From Serratia inhibens (GTDB lineage: Bacteria > Pseudomonadota > Gammaproteobacteria > Enterobacterales > Enterobacteriaceae): a stretch of 64,000 bases of DNA. Location: NCBI RefSeq assembly GCF_003591175.1, contig NZ_QYYG01000001.1, positions 1,302,001-1,366,000 on the forward strand. Direction: 5' to 3'. This document shows, piece after piece, positions 54,307 to 63,955 of this stretch. The stretch's first letter is position 1. Each line of letters starts with the position of its first letter. The position numbers and the translations under genes are program-made. The notes under the pieces were generated by a model. That model saw nothing but the letters and a program-made list of their open reading frames with translations. It did no database searches and was not told the DNA's origin.

Positions 54307-55170
54307 TTATTTATTATTGCTGGCTGCAATAACTTCATCAACACGGCTCTTCCATAGAGAAAGTATTACGCCTTGGTTCTTTATTTTTTCACAATCAAGC
54401 ACCGAGTATTTTGGTCGTTTGGCTGGCGTAGGATACTGTGCGGTTGTAATGCCATTAACCACCGGTTTTCTGGTCAAAACCCCTTGCCGTAAGGCCGATG
54501 AAAAAATAACCTCTGCAAACTCATTCCACGCAACCATTTCATCGCCACAAAAATGATAAATACCACCTGCCGATTTTTTCTGCAATAGAACAATAATTGC
54601 TTGAGCAATGTCACCAGCATAAGTAGGGCATCCAAACTGATCAGATACCACCCCTAAAGTTTCACGGTCCTGCGCTAGCCTCAGCATTGTTTTAACAAAA
54701 TTATTACCATACTCACTGAAAACCCAGGCAGTTCGGATAATCAAAGCATCGGGTTGAATCTGGCTAACAGCAATTTCACCATCAAGCTTGGTTTTACCAT
54801 ATACCCCTAAAGGGTTCGTCTTGGCTGTTTCAATATATGGCGTGATGGCCTCGCCATCAAATACATAATCTGTTGAAACGTGTACTAGACGAGCACCTAT
54901 TTCGTTCGCTGCCAAAGCCAGATTTTTCGGCCCTGTCTCATTAATCAATGCGGCCGTTTTATGCTCTGTTTCTGCTTTATCAACAGCAGTGAAAGCAGCA
55001 GCATTAACAACAAAATCAGGTTGATAATCAATTACAGCACGCTTCACTTTTTCGAGGTCGGTAATATCCAACACATCAGAATCCGTTGCCCAAACCTCCC
55101 AACCAGCTGGGAGACGGTCCTGGAAACAGCTACCCAATTGCCCTTTAGCACCGGTTAATAGAACCTTCAT
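54307..55170 (-). CDS. rmlD: dTDP-4-dehydrorhamnose reductase
   Basis: The 287-residue SDR has VLLTGAKGQLGSCFQDRLP, STDYVFDG, the YGKTKLDGE catalytic Tyr/Lys pair and RTAWVFSEYGNNFVKTMLRL. It performs the last step of dTDP-L-rhamnose synthesis, NADPH reduction of the 4-keto sugar. Its start overlaps the rmlC stop by a base. With rmlB, rmlA and rmlC it forms a complete pathway in the order rmlB-A-C-D, different from the common B-D-A-C. Confidence 0.94.
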   Translation of the reverse strand: MKVLLTGAKGQLGSCFQDRLPAGWEVWATDSDVLDITDLEKVKRAVIDYQPDFVVNAAAFTAVDKAETEHKTAALINETGPKNLALAANEIGARLVHVSTDYVFDGEAITPYIETAKTNPLGVYGKTKLDGEIAVSQIQPDALIIRTAWVFSEYGNNFVKTMLRLAQDRETLGVVSDQFGCPTYAGDIAQAIIVLLQKKSAGGIYHFCGDEMVAWNEFAEVIFSSALRQGVLTRKPVVNGITTAQYPTPAKRPKYSVLDCEKIKNQGVILSLWKSRVDEVIAASNNK

Positions 55171-55703
55171 TACGCAAGTTCCTTAAATAATTGCCCGACT
55201 TTATCCTTTTCCGACAACAATGGATTTTCAATTGGCCACTCAATACCAACTGCCGGATCGTTCCATAATAAACAACCTTCATGGGCTGGATTGTAATAAT
55301 CCGTGCATTTATATTCGAAATCAGCTGTTTCAGAGAGAACTACAAAACCGTGAGCCAAGCCAGGCGGAAGCCAAAATTGGGTCTTATTTTCCTCAGACAA
55401 TACTACCCCCTCCCAAGCACCGTATGTTGGGGAACTCTTTCGAATATCAACCACAACATCAAAAACCTCACCGCGTACCACGCGGACCAGTTTTCCTTGC
55501 GGGTTTAACTTTTGAAAATGTAGGCCGCGCAATACACCTTTGGAAGAACGCGAGTGGTTATCCTGCACGAAATCCACGTCAATGTTTAGCATCTCCTGAT
55601 AACGTTTCTTTTCAAAAGTCTCTAGGAAAAAACCTCGCGCATCACCAAACACTTTAGGTTGGATGATTTTTACACCTTGAATTCGAGTATCAATAACCTG
55701 CAT
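55170..55703 (-). CDS. rmlC: dTDP-4-dehydrorhamnose 3,5-epimerase
   Basis: The 177-residue cupin has FVQDNHSRSSKGVLRGLHFQ with the catalytic histidine (RGLHFQ), DVVVDIRKSSPTYGAWEGV, and PPGLAHGFVVLSETADFEYKCTDYY with the active-site tyrosine. It epimerises dTDP-4-keto-6-deoxyglucose at C3 and C5. It starts 1 bp after the rmlA stop. Confidence 0.95.
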   Translation of the reverse strand: MQVIDTRIQGVKIIQPKVFGDARGFFLETFEKKRYQEMLNIDVDFVQDNHSRSSKGVLRGLHFQKLNPQGKLVRVVRGEVFDVVVDIRKSSPTYGAWEGVVLSEENKTQFWLPPGLAHGFVVLSETADFEYKCTDYYNPAHEGCLLWNDPAVGIEWPIENPLLSEKDKVGQLFKELA

Positions 55704-55704
55704 C

Positions 55705-56574
55705 TTATCTCTCCACCAGCAATTGCGCTAAATATTGTCCATATTGCGTTTTACTCAGCAGTTTTGCCTCTTCCGCCACTTGTTCACGAGTCAACCAGCC
55801 TTTACGGTAAGCTAACTCTTCCAGACAAGCGACCTTGAAACCCTGACGATGTTCAATGGTATGAATAAATTGTGAGGCTTCGATAAGACTATCGTGAGTC
55901 CCCGTATCTAACCAGGCAAAACCACGGCCCAGGATCTCAACGTTAAGTTTCCCCTGTTCCAGATACATCTGATTCAGCGTGGTAATTTCCAGTTCACCGC
56001 GGGATGATGGCTTAACTTGCTTAGCCATTTCAACAACGTTCTGATCATAGAAGTAGAGCCCGGTCACAGCCCAATTGGATTTTGGTACTGTTGGTTTTTC
56101 TTCCAGCGACAAAGCCCGGAAACTCTCATCAAATTCAACGACGCCAAAACGTTCGGGATCCATGACCTGATAACCAAATACGGTGGCTCCGTCAGTACGC
56201 TCAGCGACGTTCTCCAATTTTTTGCCAAAGCTTTGACCAAAGTAAATATTATCACCTAAAACTAATGCGCAGCGATCACCATTAATAAATTCTTCACCAA
56301 TCAGGAATGCTTGCGCCAAACCATCCGGGCTTGGTTGTACCGCATAGCTTAGATTAATCCCAAAACGGCTGCCATCACCCAGCAGACGCTGGAAAGAAGG
56401 TAAGTCCTCAGGTGTTGATATAATGAGAATATCGCGGATGCCAGCCAACATCAGTACTGAGATCGGATAATAAATCATTGGCTTATCGTAAATAGGCAAC
56501 AGCTGTTTGGATACACCACGCGTGATAGGATAAAGACGAGTACCGGATCCCCCCGCCAGAACAATACCTTTCAT
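55705..56574 (-). CDS. rmlA: Glucose-1-phosphate thymidylyltransferase
   Basis: The 289-residue nucleotidyltransferase has [70 protein letters not shown] and [12 protein letters not shown]. It makes dTDP-glucose from dTTP and glucose 1-phosphate, the first step toward dTDP-L-rhamnose, and is usually feedback-inhibited by that product. It lies 20 bp after rmlB. Confidence 0.95.
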   Translation of the reverse strand: MKGIVLAGGSGTRLYPITRGVSKQLLPIYDKPMIYYPISVLMLAGIRDILIISTPEDLPSFQRLLGDGSRFGINLSYAVQPSPDGLAQAFLIGEEFINGDRCALVLGDNIYFGQSFGKKLENVAERTDGATVFGYQVMDPERFGVVEFDESFRALSLEEKPTVPKSNWAVTGLYFYDQNVVEMAKQVKPSSRGELEITTLNQMYLEQGKLNVEILGRGFAWLDTGTHDSLIEASQFIHTIEHRQGFKVACLEELAYRKGWLTREQVAEEAKLLSKTQYGQYLAQLLVER

Positions 56575-56594
56575 GTTAAATTCCTTAAAATTGT

Positions 56595-57665
56595 TTAGCC
56601 AGTCAGCCCTAAGCGTTCACCTGCATAAGAACCATCTTTTACACGGCTCCACCACAGTTCATTAACCAGATACCACTCAACGGTTTTACGTATACCGCTC
56701 TCAAAGGTTTCTTGCGGTGTCCACCCCAGCTCGGTTTCAATTTTTGATGCATCAATGGCATAACGCATGTCATGGCCAGGTCGATCGGCCACATAAGTAA
56801 TCAGAGTTTCGTAATTCGACACACCCTCAGGTTTTTCTGGTACCAACTCGTCCAAAAGGCGGCAAATAGTCTGAACTACTTCAATATTTTTACGCTCGTT
56901 ATGACCACCGATATTATAAGTCTCTCCTACAATACCTTTTGTCACCACGGTATATAGTGCGCGGGCATGATCTTCAACATACAACCAATCTCGGACTTGA
57001 GCGCCATTGCCGTACACCGGCAATGGCTTACCATCTAATGCATTCAATATGATAAGTGGGATCAATTTTTCCGGGAAATGGTACGGGCCATAATTGTTTG
57101 AACAGTTAGTGACTATCGTGGGCAAACCATAAGTACGTAACCAAGCTCGAACTAAATGATCGCTGGCAGCTTTCGATGCTGAGTATGGGCTGCTGGGGGA
57201 ATAAGCTGTCGTTTCAGTAAATAAATCGTCAGTGCCATGCAAATCACCGTAGACCTCATCCGTTGATATATGGTGAAAACGGAATTCTTCTTTCGCCTGA
57301 GCATCTAGAGCCGACCAGTAATGACGAGTTGCTTCGAGCAATGTGTAAGTACCAACAATATTCGTTTCGATAAAGGCCGCAGGACCATCAATAGAACGGT
57401 CAACGTGGCTTTCAGCGGCCAAATGCATCACGGCATCGGGTTTAAAATCAGCAAATACACGGTCCAGCTCCTGACGATTGCAAATATCTACCTGTTCGAA
57501 CGAATAGCGTTCATTGTCCGCAATGGTCGCCAAAGACTCTGGGTTGCCAGCATAGGTCAAACTATCCAGCACCAGAATTTGGTCTTGCGTGTCATTAATG
57601 ATATGCCGGGCAACAGCTGAACCAATAAAACCTGCACCACCAGTAACTATAATTTTCATAAACAC
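56595..57665 (-). CDS. rmlB: dTDP-glucose 4,6-dehydratase
   Basis: The 356-residue SDR has [16 protein letters not shown]-type NAD binding ([17 protein letters not shown]), [11 protein letters not shown] with the catalytic Thr-Asp-Glu, [17 protein letters not shown] with the Tyr/Lys pair, and [24 protein letters not shown]. It produces dTDP-4-keto-6-deoxyglucose. It is the first gene of the rml operon. An in-frame ATG at 57659 (MKIIVTGG) is the more usual start; both are possible. About 217 bp separate it from the IS1-family element. Confidence 0.94.
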   Translation of the reverse strand: MFMKIIVTGGAGFIGSAVARHIINDTQDQILVLDSLTYAGNPESLATIADNERYSFEQVDICNRQELDRVFADFKPDAVMHLAAESHVDRSIDGPAAFIETNIVGTYTLLEATRHYWSALDAQAKEEFRFHHISTDEVYGDLHGTDDLFTETTAYSPSSPYSASKAASDHLVRAWLRTYGLPTIVTNCSNNYGPYHFPEKLIPLIILNALDGKPLPVYGNGAQVRDWLYVEDHARALYTVVTKGIVGETYNIGGHNERKNIEVVQTICRLLDELVPEKPEGVSNYETLITYVADRPGHDMRYAIDASKIETELGWTPQETFESGIRKTVEWYLVNELWWSRVKDGSYAGERLGLTG

Positions 57666-57934
57666 CTCTAAACTACTTTATATGCGATCGTAGTCGACCA
57701 CGTTTTTACACTATTTCACTGGGGGATTTTTTCATTGTTCCCCCGCCAACGAGAATATCTGCCCTCCCGTTGAAATAGACGACAACCTCACACTTAGTAT
57801 CGCCTGCGTCAAAAAGACCAGCTTTCAAACCGCCTCGTGCAAATTAACGATAGCCGTTTAGATTTTTGCTCTGCCAACTCCAGGTCGTGACGCTGATTTA
57901 GTGTTGGTTTATTCTTTGTCTTTTGAGTCTACTG

Positions 57935-58210
57935 ATGGCAAAGATTGATGTGGTTTGTCCCCGCTGTTCAGAAACAAATGGTGTGATCCGAAACGGTCAT
58001 TCCAGTTCAGGGACACAACTCTATCGCTGTAAACACTGTCTGAAAACTTTCCAGCTCAGTTATCGCTACAACGGCGCTAAACCTGAAACTCATCAGACTA
58101 TTGTTGATATGGCAATGAGCGGCTCCGGATGCAGTGATACGGCAAGAGTGCTGAAAATAAGCCTCAACACCGTTCTCCGTCATCTAAAAAACTTGCACCG
58201 TTCCAGGTAG
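57935..58210 (+). CDS. insA: IS1 InsA protein
   Basis: The 91-residue protein, the same length as IS1 InsA, starts MAKIDVVCPRCSETNG. It has a zinc-finger cysteine set (CPRC, CKHC) and a C-terminal helix-turn-helix (CSDTARVLKISLNTVLRHLKN). InsA alone binds the ends and represses transposition. An in-frame start at 57923 exists, but 57935 fits the family. Confidence 0.9.
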   Translation: MAKIDVVCPRCSETNGVIRNGHSSSGTQLYRCKHCLKTFQLSYRYNGAKPETHQTIVDMAMSGSGCSDTARVLKISLNTVLRHLKNLHRSR

Positions 58211-58641
58211 CGCAAAACGTTGAGCCGGGCGCGCCGGGCGCAGAGGTCGTCATCTGCTGTGAAGCCAATGAACAATGGTCTTACGTGCGGTCTAAGAGCA
58301 ATCCACGCTGGTTATTCTACGCTTATGACCGCATCCGCAAGCGTGTCCTCGCCCATGTATTCGGTCCACGCAATGCCCTGACTTTACGGAGACTTCTGGT
58401 TTTACTGAGCCCGTTTAATATCGCTTTCTATATGACTGACGCCTGGCCTGTTTACCGGACTTTACTGGCTTCAACCTGTCATGTTGTCAGCAAAAAATAC
58501 ACCCAGCGGATAGAGCGACATCATCTTAACCTGCGAACTCATCTTAAGCGGCTTGCCCGCAGGACTATCTGCTTCTCAAAGTCAGAGGTCATGCACGATA
58601 AAATCATCGGCTGGTATCTGACAATACATCACTACCACTAA
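57935..58641 (+). CDS. insB: IS1 transposase InsAB' by programmed -1 frameshift
   Basis: An AAAAAAC slippery heptamer at 58186-58192 allows a -1 shift from insA into the insB frame, which is then open to 58641 with no stop. The insB part includes KSNPRWLFYAYDRIRKRVLAHVFG, FYMTDAWPVYRTLL, YTQRIERHHLNLRTHLKRL and SKSEVMHDKIIGWYL, covering the DDE-type catalytic region. The fusion is the active transposase in IS1. The element looks capable of movement, though this is not proven. Confidence 0.85.
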
Positions 58642-58658
58642 ATCAGCGTCACGACCAA

Positions 58659-59810
58659 CTATTTATATTTTTTAATATCAAGAGCTTTACGGATAAGATT
58701 TATAGAGGTTTCTTTAGAACTTTCCAAGATTGCATTTACTCTATCGAAGTCAATTGAAGTATTTATAATTTCAGCATTTACATCTGCGAAATCACTAACC
58801 AGTCTATTTTCAAGGCCAAACATTTTCAGCAAGGATGTAAACCTTGCTGCACCTCTTGCTTTATTCGATATAGCAATGAACGGTTTATTAAAAATAATAG
58901 AGAAAACCGTACCATGGAACGAGTCAGTTACAACAAAATCCGCATCATAAAATGATTTAATCCATGCTTCTACGGGGGGGTACTGATAATTTTCTATATC
59001 ATTAATTTTAAATGAGTCTTTTATAGTTTTATATGGATAAGTAGAAAAAGTTTCTTTACCCAAAACCTCAGAAACTCTCAACATCAGCTCTTTCTTGTCA
59101 CCACTAGAATCCAATATGTAATTAAATATCTTTCCTTTATTATCAGGAAGATCTTTTCTTTTTAAAACGTCTATGTAATCCTTTTTATTTAATAAAAGAG
59201 TTGGATCTAACACATGCTCTGCTGATATATTGAAATGCTTTTGACACATTTCAACACCAAGTGACTCTCTGACTGAGACAAAATCAAAATCCTTAATCAA
59301 ATTGCCACATATACTCATTTCTTCAGGTGTATACTCCCAAACATCCGTACCAAAAGATGCCCCATATGCTATTTTAATTATTTCATCATCTCCTTTTAAA
59401 AAGCTGAAGAAGAATGGGTCAATTTTCGGAGTATATTTAGGTCTCCATACCTGATCACTACCAACAATTACAGCGTCAAATTTTTCTTTATAGAAGAATT
59501 CCTTTAATTCACCCTCACTATAGAAACCATCAGATATTATTATGTATTCTTTTATAAAATTAGCATGATTCTTCTCAATTAAAATACCTTCTTCCTCTGT
59601 TATTTTATAAGGAGGTTGCATCTTATTTGTTAAGAGAGAACGCTTTATTCTTGATAAATATCTTCTCGCAAAACTCCTGCGTACCCCTTTTTTATAATTA
59701 ACTGTAACCGGAGTATGCCCCATATTTTTTAATGTCACTTGCAGGGCATAATTCTGGAGATTCCCACCATAGTTATGGTTTAATGGAATAGTAAGAATAG
59801 CTATTTTCAT
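58659..59810 (-). CDS. Polysaccharide pyruvyl transferase family protein
   Basis: The 383-residue protein has family features such as IPLNHNYGGNLQNYALQVTLKNMGH, DAVIVGSDQVWRPKY, FVSVRESLGVEMC, LDPTLLL and VTDSFHGTVFSIIFNKPFI. These enzymes transfer pyruvate from phosphoenolpyruvate to a sugar to form a ketal, as WcaK does in colanic acid. It overlaps the upstream FrhB-like gene by ATGA. The stop lies 3 bp from the IS1-family end, so the element has inserted at or near its 3' end and the natural terminator may be lost. Very AT-rich codon usage points to horizontal origin. Confidence 0.88.
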   Translation of the reverse strand: MKIAILTIPLNHNYGGNLQNYALQVTLKNMGHTPVTVNYKKGVRRSFARRYLSRIKRSLLTNKMQPPYKITEEEGILIEKNHANFIKEYIIISDGFYSEGELKEFFYKEKFDAVIVGSDQVWRPKYTPKIDPFFFSFLKGDDEIIKIAYGASFGTDVWEYTPEEMSICGNLIKDFDFVSVRESLGVEMCQKHFNISAEHVLDPTLLLNKKDYIDVLKRKDLPDNKGKIFNYILDSSGDKKELMLRVSEVLGKETFSTYPYKTIKDSFKINDIENYQYPPVEAWIKSFYDADFVVTDSFHGTVFSIIFNKPFIAISNKARGAARFTSLLKMFGLENRLVSDFADVNAEIINTSIDFDRVNAILESSKETSINLIRKALDIKKYK

Positions 59811-61150
59811 TTATTAATCCCTATGGCTTTTTTAAGTTTTTCTTTAATACGCAAGTATTTGTGATTTATGGTTGTTTTCTGATAAAGGCTCATGATATAT
59901 GGCTTAAATCTTTCATTAAATGATGTAATGTCTTTTGTCTCTCTCCAAACACTAATACTTTTCTCCCTGGTAATAAGTCGTTCCTTTTGAACAAGATTAA
60001 ATATCATATTTTGTTTTACCAGAAAACGCTTTCTTCTCTTAGGGAATTCACGATTATTTTTTTTCGCATTATTTATTCGATATAATAGCCCTTTATGTCG
60101 ATGATTAAAACTCCCTTGTTGGGAAGCCTTAATCCTATCAACATCAAGGACATCAAACTTCAAATCACCGGAGTTAATACCTTGTGATATTATATCAGCA
60201 GCCAATTGGCTCCTAGCAATAACGATACTATTACCCAGCCCTTCTTGATTATATGGTTTTATCCATGCATCCCCCAGAGATATATCCGCAAGTTCCGTAG
60301 TAACATCATCACAAAAGTCACAAGCATTAGACTTAAAGAGACCAGTTCCCCACATATCACCTAAACGCTGCATCTCAACAACATGTATTCTATTATTCCC
60401 TTTTTCTTTGCAAGAAAACTGATAGTCCGATGCATAACTTTTGGCATTTTTTACTCTATATTCAGGAGAGTCATACTCAGATGAACAACCAGCTGACTGT
60501 GCAAGGAAATCCGTATAAAATTTACTTTTTAAACCACCACAAATAATCCCAATCAAGAACGGAATTTTATCTATCAACTCAGGATAAATATTTTGTTTTA
60601 GCCTTATCGCTTTAATAAAACAGGCAACCCCTGAAACAGCCACTCTTCCTTCAATCTTTTCAATTTCAGAAAAAAGCGATTCAAGAGTTACAGGATAATA
60701 TCGTGTCTTTGATATCTCTTTTATTTTATCAACAGAACTGAATAATTGGTAACCATATCTACCATTTATTTCTTTAACAATAAATAGGTGTTCTACATAA
60801 TTAGAAGATAAGAGTTTCTCAAATACATATGTCGCAACACCACCTGATGAAGAGCTATTTCTATACTCTAAAGAATACCCAGCATGCAATGATGTATAGA
60901 CCCCTATATCATCATCAATATATTGATAGTTATCAATGAATTTTTTTGCAAGGTAATCTTCATTATATTCATTCTTCAAACTAAAAGGACACACTTTTTC
61001 CATTTTTGCCAAATCAGAGTTTGAAGTTACCGTTGGTATAAGGAATCCATCTTCATTCCAACGCATACTGGAATTCCCTATTTTATCCTCCGATACACAC
61101 ACGCCACACCCAGTGCATAGATTATTATTTACAATTTTTTCTATGGTCAT
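59807..61150 (-). CDS. Iron-sulfur protein with FrhB (F420 dehydrogenase beta) domain
   Basis: The 447-residue protein starts with a ferredoxin-type cysteine set (NNLCTGCGVC at residues about 10-20; CPF near 55). A coenzyme F420 hydrogenase/dehydrogenase beta-subunit domain follows (SSSSGGVATYVFEKLL, GVACFIKAIRL, CGGLKSKFY, CDFCDDVTTELADISLGDAW). Such proteins often neighbour pyruvyl transferases in polysaccharide loci of bacteria that lack F420, so a redox step on a sugar or its pyruvyl group is possible; the reaction is unknown. The ATG at 61150 overlaps the flippase stop (ATGA) and has GGAGG upstream. Confidence 0.82.
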   Translation of the reverse strand: MTIEKIVNNNLCTGCGVCVSEDKIGNSSMRWNEDGFLIPTVTSNSDLAKMEKVCPFSLKNEYNEDYLAKKFIDNYQYIDDDIGVYTSLHAGYSLEYRNSSSSGGVATYVFEKLLSSNYVEHLFIVKEINGRYGYQLFSSVDKIKEISKTRYYPVTLESLFSEIEKIEGRVAVSGVACFIKAIRLKQNIYPELIDKIPFLIGIICGGLKSKFYTDFLAQSAGCSSEYDSPEYRVKNAKSYASDYQFSCKEKGNNRIHVVEMQRLGDMWGTGLFKSNACDFCDDVTTELADISLGDAWIKPYNQEGLGNSIVIARSQLAADIISQGINSGDLKFDVLDVDRIKASQQGSFNHRHKGLLYRINNAKKNNREFPKRRKRFLVKQNMIFNLVQKERLITREKSISVWRETKDITSFNERFKPYIMSLYQKTTINHKYLRIKEKLKKAIGINK

Positions 61151-62667
61151 TTCAGCTTCCTCCATACATAATCAAATAAATAAGATCTTTCTTTTGACGA
61201 TAATACGACCACAAAAAAAACCAAGAAAGATAAAAGCGAATGAGCACAAAGCATTACTATAGTTTTTATGGTTCCATCATAGGCTACACTGTTTTTCAAA
61301 AATAAATTCAAGGTTAGAGCCAATGCAGCAGCAAAGACGCAAGGAATTATCACACTCGAATAATATTTAGCAAAATCAAACTTTGAATTTGAGTTCTTAC
61401 ATAAAAAATAAACCCTCAAGTTCAAATTAAGCAATGACATGAATATTAATGGTATAAATGCACTATACGCCGGAAAACCTAATGAATATAAAAAATACGC
61501 CAATGGAAGACTAATAAAAACAAAAAAACCAACAACCAACTGATATATCTTTATATTACCAGAAGCTTGAATTCCAGCAATTATACTAGAAGAGAAACTA
61601 TCTATTAGGGCTACAACTAATACAAAACGTACAAATATTACTGTGAATTCAGGAGTACTAACCAACCATAAAGAAAGGACACTTTCTGTGCATAATAATA
61701 TTGGGCTACTTAATATAAACAATAACGTAAATGTATATTTCGAACCCATCATTATTAATGCATTATGTCTTTCTTTATTTCCCTCAGCGTAAGTTTTCAA
61801 AATTTGTGGTCGTATAGACATTGCAAGTGATTGTGTTAATGATGACACTGCATTTAAAACTGAGTTAGATAGTGCGTACGCAGCATTTACTGTCGTTGAA
61901 AAAAACAAATTCATAGTAACATTGATACCTTGAGTTCTACATATAAAGGCAAAGTTACCAAACACATTCCAAAATGAGAATACAGATATAGACTTTATTG
62001 TTAACAGGGAGAACCTCCCTCCTACAAGAGAATATTTAAACCGACTAAAACAATAGAGAAAATAAATAAATAAAACGAGCAATGATGATAACAAAAGCAG
62101 TGATGAATATATAAACAACTTATCATGATGCACGATAGAAATAAGAAAAGAGATTATCAGCTTTGAAAAAACATCAAATATAGACATATATGCATAGAAT
62201 GACATTTTTTCATGCGCAATTACTAACGCATTCAATGGCGTTTGCATTATAGATATAATAATTGTGAAAACCGCCAAAGTATACAATTGTTTTGTTATAT
62301 CTATCGATGAAGTAGGGATATTCAGGAAATTCATTACCAAATAATCCCGCAATAGCATCAAAAAAACAAAAAATATCAGACCAAGCCCCAAATAGGTTAT
62401 AAAACCATTCCACACAGTGTCTTTTAACGCTTGTAAATCTTTCTTACCAATATTTATAGCAATAAATCTTTGCACTGACTCGTTCATTGCCGAAGATAAA
62501 AAAACAGTAAACCCTACAATCCCATAAACCACACTAAACAGGCCATAGTCAGAAGCACCTAATTGTTGAAGTATTACTCGAGTAGTATAGAAAGAAATAA
62601 TTATTGACAGTACCGTCCTAGTTGCAAGAAAAATAGTGTTTTTAACAATAATTTTATTTTTTGACAT
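61147..62667 (-). CDS. Wzx-like oligosaccharide flippase
   Basis: The 506-residue protein has about twelve to fourteen membrane helices and resembles polysaccharide transport (PST/MATE-like) flippases. It begins NTIFLATRTVLSIIISFYTTRVILQQLGASDYGLFSVVYGIVGF and has NAAYALSNSVLNAVSSLTQSLAMSIRPQILKTYAEGN in the middle. It would flip undecaprenyl-linked repeat units to the periplasm for Wzy-dependent polymerisation. No Wzy is visible in the window. It overlaps the next gene by ATGA. Strong AT bias is seen. Confidence 0.86.
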   Translation of the reverse strand: MSKNKIIVKNTIFLATRTVLSIIISFYTTRVILQQLGASDYGLFSVVYGIVGFTVFLSSAMNESVQRFIAINIGKKDLQALKDTVWNGFITYLGLGLIFFVFLMLLRDYLVMNFLNIPTSSIDITKQLYTLAVFTIIISIMQTPLNALVIAHEKMSFYAYMSIFDVFSKLIISFLISIVHHDKLFIYSSLLLLSSLLVLFIYFLYCFSRFKYSLVGGRFSLLTIKSISVFSFWNVFGNFAFICRTQGINVTMNLFFSTTVNAAYALSNSVLNAVSSLTQSLAMSIRPQILKTYAEGNKERHNALIMMGSKYTFTLLFILSSPILLCTESVLSLWLVSTPEFTVIFVRFVLVVALIDSFSSSIIAGIQASGNIKIYQLVVGFFVFISLPLAYFLYSLGFPAYSAFIPLIFMSLLNLNLRVYFLCKNSNSKFDFAKYYSSVIIPCVFAAALALTLNLFLKNSVAYDGTIKTIVMLCAHSLLSFLVFFVVVLSSKERSYLFDYVWRKLK

Positions 62668-62820
62668 TGGATTGCTTCTTTATAAAGGCATGCTGCATTT
62701 TAACCTCTCATTTAAATAAAATAACCTCAGAAATAAATAATAAACCACTAACCGTCAAACACTCCCTCTAAAAAAATAAATTCATCATATTCTGAGAATA
62801 TATAAAATTTAAAAAAATAG

Positions 62821-63807
62821 TCATCTATTAATGTTTTTTTTCAAAAATCGATAAACGTTAAGAGAAAAAACATAGATGTTAAACTTAGATAGTATAAAAA
62901 AAGTTATTTCACGATATGAAGAGAAAGGGTAAATTTTCTCACAAAAATAAGAGTGTTCGCTTTCATAAAAATCAAGCAAATTTTTATTTGAATGTAACGA
63001 AAGCAGATGGATATTTTTTAAGATATGTTTTTTGACCTCATTCCTGACACTCACTTTCTTTTCCTTTAAAAAAATAATAGTCTCCCTCTCAGCACTTACT
63101 CTATCAGAAAATATTTTTTCATTAAATGTGGAAGATAATGTCCCACCTGCATAAACATTATATTTATATAAAATATTTTTTAAAATCATCACTCGAGAAA
63201 CGCGCTTAAAAACATTAAAATTGAAATTGAAATCCTCCGAGCAAATCATTCCCTCATCAAATAACAATCCTAATATTGAGTCTCTCTTGTATATCTTGTC
63301 CCACAAAGTCCCATCAGAAGCCGGATACCAATAACTATTACTCAGGTTGTTATGCATTAATAAAAAATCACCTCCACTTAATATCTCGTGACGCCTGTCA
63401 TTCACTCTTATCTTCCCAGTATTAACATAGTGAGTCTCATATGAAAAAACAAATACATCTGTTGTAGGCTCTGATTTTAAAATAGAAAACACATCATTTA
63501 AGTCACTTTTGATAATATCATCAGGATCACAAAACCAAATATATTGAGAGTTGGTGTTTTTTATCCCTGTATTTCTTGCCGATGAAACCCCACCATTACA
63601 TTTATTTATCAAGTGGAAATTATTTTTTTTATAATCGCTAATATACTTGGTTATTTCTAATTCTGTACCGTCTGTTGAACCATCATTAACTAATATAACA
63701 TTAACCAGTCCTTCGTCAATATCACTGGCTGACTTTAAAAAGTCGTGAATAACCTCAACCTGATTATATACAGGTACAATTATATCAATTAATTTCTCAC
63801 CTATCAT
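62821..63807 (-). CDS. GT2-family glycosyltransferase
   Basis: The 328-residue GT-A enzyme has IDIIVPVYNQVEVIHDFL, the nucleotide-binding LVNDGSTDGTELEI, NGGVSSARNTGIKN, YIWFCDPDDIIKSDL with the metal-binding aspartates, and CSEDFNFNFNVFKRV at the acceptor base. It adds a sugar to a lipid-linked repeat unit. AAGGGTGG precedes the ATG. About 150 bp of AT-rich DNA separate it from the flippase gene. It is the first gene of the block next to the right-hand 45-bp repeat; its promoter would lie in 63808-63955. Confidence 0.88.
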   Translation of the reverse strand: MIGEKLIDIIVPVYNQVEVIHDFLKSASDIDEGLVNVILVNDGSTDGTELEITKYISDYKKNNFHLINKCNGGVSSARNTGIKNTNSQYIWFCDPDDIIKSDLNDVFSILKSEPTTDVFVFSYETHYVNTGKIRVNDRRHEILSGGDFLLMHNNLSNSYWYPASDGTLWDKIYKRDSILGLLFDEGMICSEDFNFNFNVFKRVSRVMILKNILYKYNVYAGGTLSSTFNEKIFSDRVSAERETIIFLKEKKVSVRNEVKKHILKNIHLLSLHSNKNLLDFYESEHSYFCEKIYPFSSYREITFFILSKFNIYVFSLNVYRFLKKNINR

Positions 63808-63955
63808 TTAACCACCCTTATCCTCTCGCCCGCTAAAAACGTTCTGTTTTTTATAAATATGAAGACCAAAAAATAATTTTCATTATCATTTCAACCATAC
63901 CATCACGTAATTTTAAAAATCATCGATGGAATAACCATAAAGTTCTGATCCCTTC

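Larger units (their letters stand above)
57883..58656 (+). mobile_element. IS1-family insertion sequence, 774 bp
   Basis: The ends carry perfect inverted repeats of at least 21 bp: GGTCGTGACGCTGATTTAGT starting at 57883 and its complement ending at 58656. Length is close to IS1 (768 bp). It contains insA and the frameshifted insB with family-typical sequence. I see no clear 8-10 bp target duplication (left flank GCCAACTCCA, right flank AACTATTTAT), which suggests later rearrangement or an old insertion. It separates the rml operon from the pyruvyl transferase/flippase operon. Confidence 0.93.

Noticed and set aside
57873-58666. Target site duplication around the IS1-family element
   Set aside because: Flanks GCCAACTCCA and AACTATTTAT share only AACT-type fragments and do not align as an 8-10 bp direct repeat.
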